Source of the DNA: Cheiracanthium punctorium
Taxonomy: Eukaryota; Arthropoda; Arachnida; Araneae; Cheiracanthiidae
Reading direction: 5' to 3'
Assembly: GCA_038373885.1 (NCBI GenBank)
Contig: JAWZYV010010311.1
Coordinates: 186,001-250,000 of the forward strand
DNA length: 64,000 nucleotides
Shown: in pieces, positions 32,369 through 42,891 of the stretch
Numbering within the stretch: position 1 is the first letter of the stretch
Layout: the number at the start of each line of letters is the position of its first letter
Notes under the pieces: model-generated
The model's input: only the letters and a program-made list of their open reading frames with translations
Database searches by the model: none
What the model was told of the DNA's origin: nothing
Program-made: the position numbers and the translations under genes

Positions 32369-32961
32369 ACTTCCTTGTACGTAGTATAAGGAAGTAATGT
32401 GATCCCGAAAAATTTTGGGGGCCAAATTTCGACAAAAAAGCCGATTTTGACTACCTCTAAATTTAATTTTAAGAATTTTTTCGATGCATCTCATCGTAGG
32501 CTAGCATGCACGATCATATGAAGGCGTCTGCAACTCATTTTGACCAGCGGCGAGTCTATTGTGGTCAGTTTTTCCATGCCGTCAGTACGTACGTACGTAT
32601 GTATGTAACTCGCATATCTCAAAAACTATTGGTCGTAGAATGTTGAGATTTGATATTTAGGATTGCTCTATGATCTAGTTGTGCACCTCCCCTTTTGGTC
32701 GCAATCGAATGTATAGTTTATGTACAGGACCGCCCAAAAGATTCGAAATACATTAAGCTCTATGGGCCGAAATTCATTAAACTCGCATATCTCAAAAACT
32801 ATTAGGCGTAGAATGTTGAAACTTTATATTTAGGATTGTTGTAACATCTAGTTGTGCACCTCCCCTTTTGGTTTCATTCGACTGGATAGTTTATCTACAG
32901 CACCGCCTAAAAGATTCAAAATACATTACGCTCTATGGGCCAAAATTCATCAAAGTGTTTT

Positions 32962-33236
32962 ATGGAGGTGCGACAGCCTGCCAAATGCGGGATTATCCCC
33001 CGCCAACGGCACTCGCGCCAAGGCAGCAACCATAGAAAGCGGACTTTTCCCTCATTCACGGAGATTCGCGCGCACCGATCGCTTGCCTAGTGAAAGCATT
33101 CTGATGTGTACGCCGGATGGAAGCATGCTGATGTATTTGTTATGTTTACTTGTGTACCTAATTGTTATAATAATTAAATGAGAATTATATATATGATTTG
33201 TCTGTGTGAAGTTTGTAATCACAACCACATAGAGAC
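32962..33236. other. extra segment private to H1
   Basis: H1 departs from H2-H4 after AAATTCATCAAAGTGTTT and rejoins at AGGTATTGGGC. The intervening sequence includes a GC-rich part (CGGAGATTCGCGCGCACCGA). No terminal repeats or target duplication are obvious. It may be captured flanking DNA, as rolling-circle elements sometimes carry. The 109-codon frame across it has no domain. Confidence 0.5.
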
Positions 33237-33322
33237 GCTCCAGAGGTATTGGGCTTTTTCAAACGACTCAGAAGTGATACATGCTGTAAAGAGTTAGAAA
33301 ATGAATTTCTCCATTAAAAAAA

Positions 33323-35303
33323 TCTGATGTGTCCAACACATGACTTCCTTGCACGTCCATTAGATCAAAAATATTTTCGACGCACTTCCTCTAAATTTAT
33401 TTGTTTGAAAGAGATAAAATATCAATAATAGTAAGGTTTAGCAATTTCTAGCCAAATATTTCGATATCGCCAAGCTGAGTTCAATTTGAAAGATTTCCTT
33501 CTGACACTTTATTTGGCGATATTTCACCAAAAGCCGACAAACTTGAGATAGTCAGCGAGATTTTGGGGATAGCCAAAGTAGTCAGTGAGCACAGACCTTC
33601 AATGAATTGAATGCATCTATACACCTCAATGTATTCAAAGTCATTTGGCTCACCATGTAAATAAATTCTCAGTCGATTGCTGTCAAAAAAGATATTGAAA
33701 ACAGTTAGATATTACAATAGTTCTAAATACAAAGTTAAAAAAATCTACGGGTTAAAGTTTTAGAGTTATACAAAATAGGAAATAATTTTTGGCGCCAAAT
33801 TTGGCGATATTTCGGCGAAACTCGTCAATGTCGACGACATTTGGCGAGATTTTAAGCATAAACCAAACAATGACAGATTATCGCCAAATTTGGCGATATT
33901 TCGCCAAAACTCGCCAAGAACGATGACAAATGGCGATACTTTGGGCATGGACGAAATGACTGACTATCGCCAAATTTGGCGATATTTCGCCAAAACTCGC
34001 CAAGGTCGAGGACAGACGGCGAGATTTTGGGCATGTACCAAACAGTGACTGTCTACAGTTGTGTTATAATGAAGATGTCCATAGACATTAAGGTACTGAA
34101 ATTCTTTTCGGTGGTCCTGTAAATAAACTCTCCAGTAGATTGGAACCAAAAATCGAGATGCACAACTAGATGTTACAACATTCTTATATATGAAATTTCA
34201 TAATAGTTTTTGAGATTTGAGAGTTAAATATGCACACACGTACACCAAAAGTCGCCAAGCTTGGCGACTTTTGGCATAGTTCTTGAGGGAGGCACGTGAC
34301 CGTGGTCGGACCATTACCTAACTTATGTGGTAGGACGGTATTGTGCTTGAAATGGATGAATGCCCCTAAAATTGCTATTGACCGTAATGTATTGGAAATC
34401 TTTTGAGTGTTCCTGTAGCAGAACTATAAATGATAAAGACACTTTTTTAAATAGAGAAATTCATTTTCTAACTCTTTACAGCATATATCACTTCTGAGTC
34501 GTTTGAAATAGCCCAATACCTCTAAAAAACGCTTTGATGAATTTCGGCCCATAGAGCGTAATGTATTTCGAATCTTTTGGGCGGTCCTGTAGATAAACTA
34601 TTCAGTCGAATGGAACCGAAAGGGGAGGTGCACAACTAGATGTTACAACAATCTTAAATATAAAGTTTCAACATTCAACGCCTAACAGTTTTTGAGATAT
34701 GCCAGTTTAATGAATTTCGGCCCATTGAGTGTAATGTATTTCGAATGTTTTGGGCAGTCCTGTAGATAAACTATCCAGTCGAATGGAACCAAAAGGGGAG
34801 GTGCACAACTAGATGTTACAACTATCCAAAATATGAAGTTTCGACATTCTACGCCTAATAGCTTTTGAGTTAGGCGAGTTTAATGAATTTCGGCCCATAG
34901 AGCGTAATGTATTTCGAATCTTTTGGGCGGTCCTGTACATAAACTATCCATTCGATTGCCACCAAAAGGGGAGGTGCACAACTAGATCATAGAACAATCC
35001 TAAATATCAAATCTCAACATTCTACGACCAATAGTTTTTGAGATATGCGAGTTACATACATACGTACGTACGTACGTACGTACGTACAGACGGCATGGAA
35101 AAACTGGCCACAGTTGACTCGCCACTGGTCAAAATGAGTTGCAGACGCGTTAATATGATCGTGCATGCTAGCCTACGATGAGATGCATCGAAAAAATTTT
35201 TAAAATTCAATTTAGAGGTAGTCAAAATCGGTTTTTATGTCGAAATTTGGCCCCCAAAATTTTTCGGGATCACATTACTTCCTTATACTACGTACAAGGA
35301 AGT
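33323..35303 (-). mobile_element. Helentron-like nonautonomous element H2, inserted in H1
   Basis: Minus-strand copy: the 5' ACTTCCTTGTACGT end is at 35303 and the hairpin TGATGTGTCCAACACATGA and terminus are at 33323. The host sequence CTCCATTAAAAAAAGTGTC of H1 is recovered when H2 and its A-tract flanks are removed. It carries the 86-bp array (33784-34030), the ~174-bp monomers and a (CGTA)n run at 35053-35088. Short frames of about 60 codons in the array are products of the repeat. Confidence 0.75.
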
Positions 35304-36389
35304 AAAAAGTGTCTTTATCATTTACAGTTCTGCTACAGGAACACTCAAAAGATTTCCAATACATTACGGTCAATGGCAATTTTAGGGGCATTCATCCATT
35401 TCAAGAACAATACCGTCCTACCACATAAGTTAGGTAATGGTCCGACCACGGTCACGTGCCTCCCTCAAGAACTATGCCAAAAGTCACCAAGCTTGGTGAC
35501 TTTTGGTGTACGTGTGTGCATATTTAACTCTCAAATCTCAAAAACTATTATGAAATTTCATATATAAGATTGTTGTAACATCTAGTTGTGCATCTCGATT
35601 TTTGGTTCCAATCTACTGGAGTGTTTATTTACAGGACCACCGAAAAGAATTTCAGTACTTTAATGTCTATGGACATCTTCAATATAATACAATTGTAGTC
35701 AGTCATTGTTTGGTACATGCCCAAAATCTCGCCGTCTGTTCCTCGACCTTGGTGAGTTTTGCCGAAATGTCGCCAAATTTGGCGATAGTCAGTCATTTGG
35801 TCCATGCCCAAAGTATCGCCAAATTTGGCGATTATCTGTCATTGTTGGTCCATGCTTAAAATCTCGCCAAATGTCGTCGACATTGACGAGTTTCGCCGAA
35901 ATATCGCCAAATTTGGCGCCAATAATTATTTCTTATTTTGTATAACTCTAAAACTTTAACCCGTAGAATTTTGAACTTTTGTATTTAGAACTAATTATAA
36001 TATCTAACTGTTTTCAATATCTTTTTTGACAGCAATCGACTGGGAATTTATTTACAGGGTGAGCCAAATGACTTTAAATACATTAAGGTGTATGGATGCA
36101 TTCAATTCATTGAAAGTCTGTGGTCAATGACTACTTTGGCTATCCCCAAAACCTCGCAAACTATCTCAAGTTTGTCGGCTTTTGGTGAAATATCGCCAAA
36201 TAAAGTGTCAGAAGGAAATCTTTCAAATTGAACTCAGCTTGGCAATATCGAAATATTTGGCTAGAAATTGCTAAACCTTACTATTATTGATATTTTATCT
36301 CTTTCAAACAAATAAGTTTAGAGGAAGTGCGTAAAAAGCATTTTTGATTTAATAGACGTGCAAGGAAGTCATGTGTTGGACACATCAGA

Positions 36390-36816
36390 TTTTTTATAAA
36401 TAATTTCGGAAGGTTTTTTTGTTTTTTTTTTTCTTATAAAATTGTTCAAATACTTTCTGTAACAGAATGTTATTTATTTTAATCAGCTGGTTACAAACCT
36501 TGCTGCTTAAAATAAAATTTTTAATTCATACATTTTAATATACTTTTTTTTACATTACGAAATTGAAGTTTAAGAAAGATGATTTATTGTTTTTAAGGGA
36601 ACAGTTTACACCGAAGGTCAAAGAATCGATTTTCTTTCTGCTTGCTAAATTATAAAAATTTTGACACCTTATTTTTAATCATATGCCAATAACATCACGA
36701 GATACTGCAACTTTAGTTCCTACACTCAGTGCAATTTCACTGCCAAACAAACTTTTTAGATGGCCTTTTCTCCATGTTCATATTTTCTTCAATTACATGT
36801 TTTAAACATGCTAAGG

Positions 36817-36849
<33 letters not shown>

Positions 36850-37548
36850 AGATAAAGATTTAAAATTTTTTTTGTACATGTTCTTTATTACAGTTCTTAT
36901 CTGATAAATCTGTGAATGGAATTAGCCTTCAATTTTTTTCTTTTGTATTTTACAGAAATTATATGAAGATATGTTACATTTTATTGTTTTACACTGTATC
37001 GTATAACAGCACAAAAACTATATTAGACGTAATATTAGATGTACCTTAAAATCCATGCACAGCCTTGTGTAATATATTTTTGAAAATCCCCCTTTTTTTT
37101 TTATTGGACAAAAATCTTAATATTTTTTAAGTAGAGAGATTTTTTAAAAATCAGATTTTTAAACTTTTTAAAAATTTTACTTAAATGTGCAGTTTAAAGA
37201 AATTTATTTTTTCAAAATGTACTATTAGTTGAACATTGAAATGCATCCAGTTCATCATTTGTACTATAGTTTTTAAAAAATGCTGAAATGGTACACTATT
37301 TCCTTAAAGGGACTTTGTTAGCATGCCACAAAAAAATTAAAATTATTAAAATTATTTTAAACATTGTTTCTTACCTTTTGCAAATTCTGTGAGTTAAAAT
37401 GTTTTTGATTTATATTTATGCTAAAACTTACATATCTTATTTATAATAATAATTTTTATTCATATATTTTAAGAATAAAAGAATAGTGCTTTTTTTAAAA
37501 ACTTATATTCACATTTCATAAATGAGCAAACATCAAACTAGAAGAGTG
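36390..37548. other. T-rich unassigned stretch
   Basis: Includes a T30-class homopolymer at about 36819-36848. No coding frame or paired transposon ends that I can support. Confidence 0.4.
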
Positions 37549-37556
37549 TGTGTGTA

Positions 37557-37712
37557 CATGGGCATCGCCAGAATATTTCCCAGGGGGGGGAGGGGACGAA
37601 GACTACTTTAACGTATGGTTACCATGTGGAAAAGAACAAAAAAGCAAGGGAAAACACTGAATACAATAATCCAAGTGCCCTCCCCCCTTGCCCTATGCTG
37701 CCTGTGCCTATG
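37557..37712. mobile_element. hAT-like MITE, 156 bp
   Basis: CATGGGCATCGCCAG (37557) and the reverse complement CATAGGCACAGGCAG (ending 37712) are related inverted ends. Flanks TGTGTGTA (37549-37556) and TGTGTGCA (37713-37720) match 7 of 8, but lie in low-complexity TG repeats. Confidence 0.55.
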
Positions 37713-37804
37713 TGTGTGCAAGAGGAAGAACAAATACATTTCAGTAACTTGATTTTAAATGGTGTACATCCAGCAGTTGGATGCAATACAAAGTTTGTAT
37801 ATGC

Positions 37805-40800
37805 AGGGATGTTAACTCCAACATTCGATTTGGGAGCACCCCGGGAGCAGAAAAAATTTCATTTGGGAGCACCTTGGGAACAGAAAAATTTCATTTGGGA
37901 GCAGAAAAATTCTATTTGGGAGCAGAAAAATTCCATTTGGGAGCACCTTGGCAGCATAAAAAATTTAGCTTCCGTGAGGAAAACTAAGATTTCGGATCAG
38001 AATTAACATGATTTTGGAGCATAAAATGGAAGATTTCACTGTGTTGACTCTAGAAAAAAGGGCCGCCTGGGGGGAAATTTCAAAAAAGGCACTTTGGGGT
38101 TCCACGAGAATGTACAGGTAGATAACATATCTAGAAACTGGTTTGAAACTATCTGATCCCCGAAAATTTAACATGTAGAGTTGTAATATGTGTTCTGACT
38201 TACAATACATAGTTAGATTTTTTCCAATTTGTCTTTAGTTTCCCCAACCCCCCTTCTTTTGGAGAAAATATCCTGTAGAAGTAAGTGTAAGCGAAATAGG
38301 AAAAATGATTTGTTGATAATATTTTGCTCTAAACAGCATAAATATGTGAATTAAATCTGCACATAACTAGAAGTTTTTGATTAAAAAAAAAACAGTTTTA
38401 ATCTAAGTAATTTTGAATTTTCTACTTAATTTTTTTTTCTCAAAATTACGTGATGTAGATGTTTATTATTTATAAGAATAGTACATTTATTGAAGAAGGT
38501 TTCAGAAATTTTTAGCCAGACATGATTTGTTAAGCAGTAGAGGAAGGCAGAGGGACTGTTAATTTTTGTTCCTCAATTTTATCACACTACCACTACTGGA
38601 CCACAATTACTGGATCACATTCATATATGATATTTCACCTATATTGGTACAAACTTTTAAACAGAAAAGGACTGTCAGTTGGATTAGGATAGATGTGTTT
38701 AGCATGTAATAAAAATAATAAAATTTCTGCAGTGCAGGATGTATAAAATTTAATAATATAAATCATAATTTTATTTAAATTTTTTTGTTCGCAATAATTA
38801 TTGAATGATTTACCAAGTAAAGATTTTTAAAGTTACTGAATATATACCTTTATTACTATTAGACATTATTTGGAATTGCATCAAACAATTCAACTCATCC
38901 ATCAATTGATAAATATAGAAATGGGAAAATTGAATTCAGAACACAGAGGATTGCTAGAATAAATGACATAGTCATGCAAATTTCGTATTACATCCAATGG
39001 TTGGAATGTACAACACCATATCAAATCACTGAAATATATTTGTTCTTCCTCTTTCACTTCTAATTTAATGTTTGCTCATTCATGAAAAGTGAATATAAGA
39101 TTTTTAAAAAGCACTATTCTTTAAAATAAATAATAATTACTACATGTAAGTTTTTTAACAGGTATAAAATAAATATTTTTTTTTAAAACTCACAGAATTG
39201 TCCAAAAAGTATGGAATACAGTTTAACATATTTTAAATAATTTATTTTTCATAAAGCTTTATTTTTAATTTTTTGTAACATACTTAAAAAGGTCTCTTTA
39301 AAAATTTTCTTTCTTAAACCTTGCTTTAATCTTTTGAAAATGAAAAAAGCATTAATATTTTATTTTAACTATCAAATGTTTTTAATCAGCTTAAAATAAT
39401 TAACATCTTTTTGCCAGAAGTACTCAAGCAAATTATATATTAAAAAACCTTCCAGAGTTATTTCGATTTTTTTTTAAGATTTTAAAAACTGAAAATAAGC
39501 TTAAATTGATGGCAGTTTGTTTTATGAATAACCTAGCTGTTAACTTATGACACAGTTTGCTTTCTTAAGACATCCTTTCCCAGAACTAGTAATCTTTTGC
39601 TTTTAATATATTTTTTTTCATTCATTAAAATGTTAAGAATTAAAAAACAGAAAACATATAATATGAATATTTAGAATACCAAATCTTGTCAATAGTCTGA
39701 TTTACTAAATTATGCAGTTACTCTAATTTTAAATAATTAAAACTGTGGCGCAATAAGAGGGGGGGGGGCAAGATTAAAAAAAAAAAAAAAAAAGAACAAG
39801 ATGGTGACCAGCACTTAAAAATAATATGGTGGAAAACTAAAGGACCGAAATGGGGGCAGAGTGCTGAAACTTAGAATGAATGGGGCGGCAAACTGAAGGA
39901 CCGCACCGGGCGCCAATAACCCTAGCGCTACACTGCTAAAGCAAAAAGATCATTATTATGCTCGTTTTTTGGCAAATGTATAATGTCTTTCAATTGCTTT
40001 ATTCGCAAAACGTCACAAATCGCACGTTTTTTAGATCGATTTGAGTGGATAAAGCCACTGAACATAGTAGACGCCGAAAGTGTTGAAGTGCGGCCGTGCA
40101 ACTGTCGGTCTGGAGTTTTTGTCGGTTTCATCAAATGTAACGTCAATACACGTTAGAACTCTAAAAAGTCATCCAACCAAGGCACCACCCTTAGTAGATA
40201 TCCCTTGTCTAGGCTTGCCATAACAAACAAGCAAATCCCGCAAAATTTTCGAATCGCAAAACGTCGTTTTGCTATGGCATACTTTCTGTATCATCCTTAA
40301 TTATGTATGGTTAGTAAATGGCTGTTATACATTAAGAATAATATGTACTAAGAAAGCCGATTAAAAAAGAGGAAATCGTTTAGGGGGAAATAAAAAAAAC
40401 CAACTTGCTAGTGCGCAAAACTATTAAAAACATAAAGAGCAATAACTATATACAGGTGGCGACGAACAATGGAATAATGATTGTTCAATAATTCGCAAGT
40501 ACTTATTTATCCAACCTAGTAACCGATATTTGAGGATTGACAGATGGAATCGCATATTTTTAGATAACTTAAGAAAATTTTGTTTTCCCAACCGTATTTT
40601 CTTCCCCCAACTCCTAAGTGAAATGAACAGGTAATTCTGCCCGGCCGATCGGCTTCTCATTGAGTCAGCAAAAACAAAACATACTAGAGAGGCCTCTTTT
40701 TGGGTTACTTGGCTCGCGCAAATGCAAAGACAATGAAGAAGGCAGTAACAGTATTTCGATCTGAAAGAATAGAATATTTGAAAAAGGCATTTTTGGGAAA

Positions 40801-41270
40801 GATCCGATTTCATAGACGATTTTCGTGAAAGGGCCGCTTTCAATCGAACTTATTTTTATGATGGAGTTATTGTACTCAATCGTATTTCTGTGAAGGAACC
40901 GTTTTAATTAACGTATTTTCGTGATGGGCCGCAAATGGTATGTAAGAAATAAAAAGTGGTGATTGCTGACTAATAATAATAAAAATGTAAAAGCAGGAGG
41001 GCGCATAAAGAAGAGAAATAGGGCCGCCGGGCGCTAAAAAGACGATAAAAGGGCCGCCGGGCGCTGCGCCCTGCAAAATCAATCTAGAGTCAACATTTAC
41101 AATAAATGCAGATAAGAAAAGCAAAGTTTGCAAGCGGGGCAAAAAATTAACAAAGAGTCAAAATGACGTATTCGGCGCAGCTCGGCACAAAAATCGGCTA
41201 AAAGCGCAGTTCGGCGCAAGATTTGCGTTTTGGAGCAGCTCGGCGCAATCGGCGCAGAATTAACATCCCT
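37805..41270. mobile_element. hAT-like element, 3.5 kb, AGGGATGTTAAYTC ends
   Basis: AGGGATGTTAACTCC (37805) pairs with GAATTAACATCCCT (ending 41270). Flanks GTATATGC (37797-37804) and GTATATGA (41271-41278) match 7 of 8. Left subterminal DNA (37826-37965) is a 21-bp tandem array (CATTTGGGAGCAGAAAAATT). The right side has GCTCGGCGCA repeats, and GGGCCGCC-GG blocks occur near both ends in inverted orientation. I find no transposase; 38210-39740 is AT-rich and empty. The 139-codon minus frame at 40424-40843 has no recognisable domain. Confidence 0.65.
40078..40195 (+). repeat. SINE 3' fragment (family of 41346-41590)
   Basis: It shares GGTCTGGAGTTTT-GT-GGTTT, ATGTAACGTCAATA-RCGTTAG and CAAGGCAC-ACCC with the SINE at 41346. 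The tRNA-like head is only partly present. Confidence 0.65.
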
Positions 41271-41345
41271 GTATATGACTGAAAAAAGAAAAAAAAAAGA
41301 ACTAACTATACCCCGTAAGTCAAAATACACATTACAACCCTACAA

Positions 41346-41590
41346 GGCCTAACCATGGCACAGTGGTTATGCCACTGAAAATGGTAGATGGCCGAAGTGT
41401 GGAGGTCCCGGGTTCGGGTCCCAACGCGCGGCTGTCGATTTAACGGTCTGGAGTTTTGGTAGGTTTTCTCCAGATGTAACGTCAATATGCGTTAGAACCC
41501 CTCAGAAAGTCCTCCTACCAAGGCACACCCCCCCCTTGGCAGATCACCCTAGTGTAGCGTTGCTGTAATCTCTCTCTCTCTCACACACAC
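41346..41590 (+). repeat. full tRNA-derived SINE
   Basis: The head contains an A-box-like TGGCACAGTGGTTATGCC and a B box GGTTCGGGTCC, followed by a family-specific body and a (TC)n(AC)n tail. The 13-bp target duplication ACAACCCTACAAG lies at 41333-41345 and 41591-41603. The internal boxes would serve as an RNA polymerase III promoter. Other pieces of the family are at 17650 and 40078. Confidence 0.8.
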
Positions 41591-42126
41591 ACAACCCTAC
41601 AAGTTTTGGGGATAAGCCCTAGTCCTTTTCAGATTGTTTCAAATCAGTTTTCTGTAATATGCTATCTACCTATACTTTTTCAGGGAACTCAAGTACCCTT
41701 TTTGAAAACAGGCTGTCCTTTTTTAATTTTTCTCCGGGACTTTTTTTTTCTCTAGAGTCAACACTATTTAACAGCAGTGGTTAAAAATTGTTGGTTTTAT
41801 TTATGAATTATCCACTAAAATTACACGCAAAATTTTGCAGACTGATTATGAAACTCTGAAAGCTTGTTGCAGACAGCTACAAAACTTTCTGCCACTGGGA
41901 CTGGAAGTAAATGATGGTTCTAATCCGCTAGAGTGATAGTTGCATTTGAGACACCTTGTACTTAATGATAACTATATTTTTTTACAGATTTCACAACACA
42001 GTGTTATAAAGTAAGTCTCTTTCTTTCAAATGCCAAAAATTGTTTGACAAAATATGAGCAAATACTGCAACTTGAACTGTGTGCTGACGATGTTTGCAGT
42101 GGCGGGAAACTTTCTTTACGACTTAA

Positions 42127-42189
42127 TACTTATACCCCAGAACAGAATGGGATAGCCGAATGCTTTAATCGTACCCTTATGGATGATGT
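42127..42189 (+). pseudogene. Copia integrase segment 2
   Basis: A 63-bp island reading NTYTPEQNGIAECFNRTLMD then D. It carries the catalytic Glu region of Copia integrases ('tPqqNGvaEr-nrtl'), with R changed to C. It continues segment 1 in frame once the mariner is removed, and ends at the 8-bp target duplication GATGATGT of the next insertion. Confidence 0.88.
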
Positions 42190-42704
42190 CATAGGCGTAA
42201 AGTTCTCAGAATTACTGGGGGGGCTTGGGCCCCACCTATAATGTACACACATATGGATACACACACACAGACACGCATTTATGTAATAATAAAATAGCCT
42301 TTGACAATTTAATCTAATTTAATTTAAAGTCATCTGAAAAACAATCTTTAATCTCTGTGAAAGATTACTTTCACTGTAAGGTTTGTTTCTCGGCCAGACA
42401 AATATTACGTTCAGAAACAATTTTTGAGAGCATTTAAGAATCAAAAGGGCGAATTAAGCTAAATTTGCAGGCGTTTGCGGTTTCCAGTGGCCTAAAGTAA
42501 AATTCTTGGGCTAAATAAGTAAATGACATCACTTTAGAGAGCCAATATCGCAAAACTCGCGATTTATCGTACAGCTTGTTTATAAATCATGATTTAAATC
42601 CTAAACTCATTAATCGAATCTATTGGCTTCAGAATAATAACATTTTAAGACTGATGTTATGCTTTTATTCTTCATTACGTATAATATATATAATTTATTT
42701 TTTT

Positions 42705-42891
42705 CCAACCGCGTGGAAATGGCATATCAACCCTTGGCTGGAGGTGGGTCGCCCAAAGTGACGGACATTTGTGAAGGGGCACCGGTTGGACAACCATTAT
42801 TACCCCTAACGAGTATGTCACAAACACCCAAGCCCGATCCGGGAATCGATCCCCGATTCAAGATGTGGTAAAACAAGCACTACCTGGGCGG
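42705..42891 (-). repeat. tRNA-derived SINE, second family, interrupted
   Basis: On the minus strand a B-box-like GGATCGATTCCC and an A-box-like GGTAGTGCTTG are spaced as in a tRNA. The body runs toward 42705. A hAT element (42892-45465) has split its 5' end, and the remaining bases follow at 45466. Confidence 0.6.

Larger units (their letters stand above)
32369..36389 (+). mobile_element. Helentron-like nonautonomous element H1 (split by H2)
   Basis: The 5' end ACTTCCTTGTACGT (32369) is repeated inverted as ACGTGCAAGGAAGT just inside the 3' end, followed by a hairpin ATGTGTTGGACACAT and the terminus CATCAGA (36389). It is flanked by T-tracts on both sides, so insertion occurred within T-T. 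Internal parts are a (CGTA)n run, ~174-bp tandem monomers, and an 86-bp array around TCGCCAAATTTGGCGA. H2 (33323-35303) interrupts it at an A-tract. No protein-coding frame, so mobilisation would rely on a Helentron elsewhere. A 275-bp GC-richer segment at 32962-33236 is not in the other copies. Confidence 0.72.
21811..42126. mobile_element. mariner remnant, split by 20 kb of nested insertions
   Basis: The left end TCAGGTTGTAACGAAAGTTT (21811) and the right end (reverse complement TTAAGTCGTAAAGAAAGTTT, 42126) match at about 21 of 27 terminal positions. TA lies on each side (21809-21810, 42127-42128). Removing the element restores one TA inside the Copia integrase codons. Retained mariner sequence is at most 21811-~22090 and ~42000-42126. 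The transposase fragment is listed separately. Confidence 0.75.

Noticed and set aside
33766..34149. Overlapping ~60-codon frames on H2 (and equivalents at 35602-35945, 55339-55607, 59491-59964) with similar proteins
   Set aside because: They arise from the 86-bp TCGCCAAATTTGGCGA array read in several frames and strands. Similarity reflects DNA repeats, not a conserved protein.
37548..38006. 152-codon frame with repeated WEQKN/GAPWEQK units
   Set aside because: Translation of the 21-bp tandem array at the end of the 37805-41270 transposon; frame crosses a MITE boundary.
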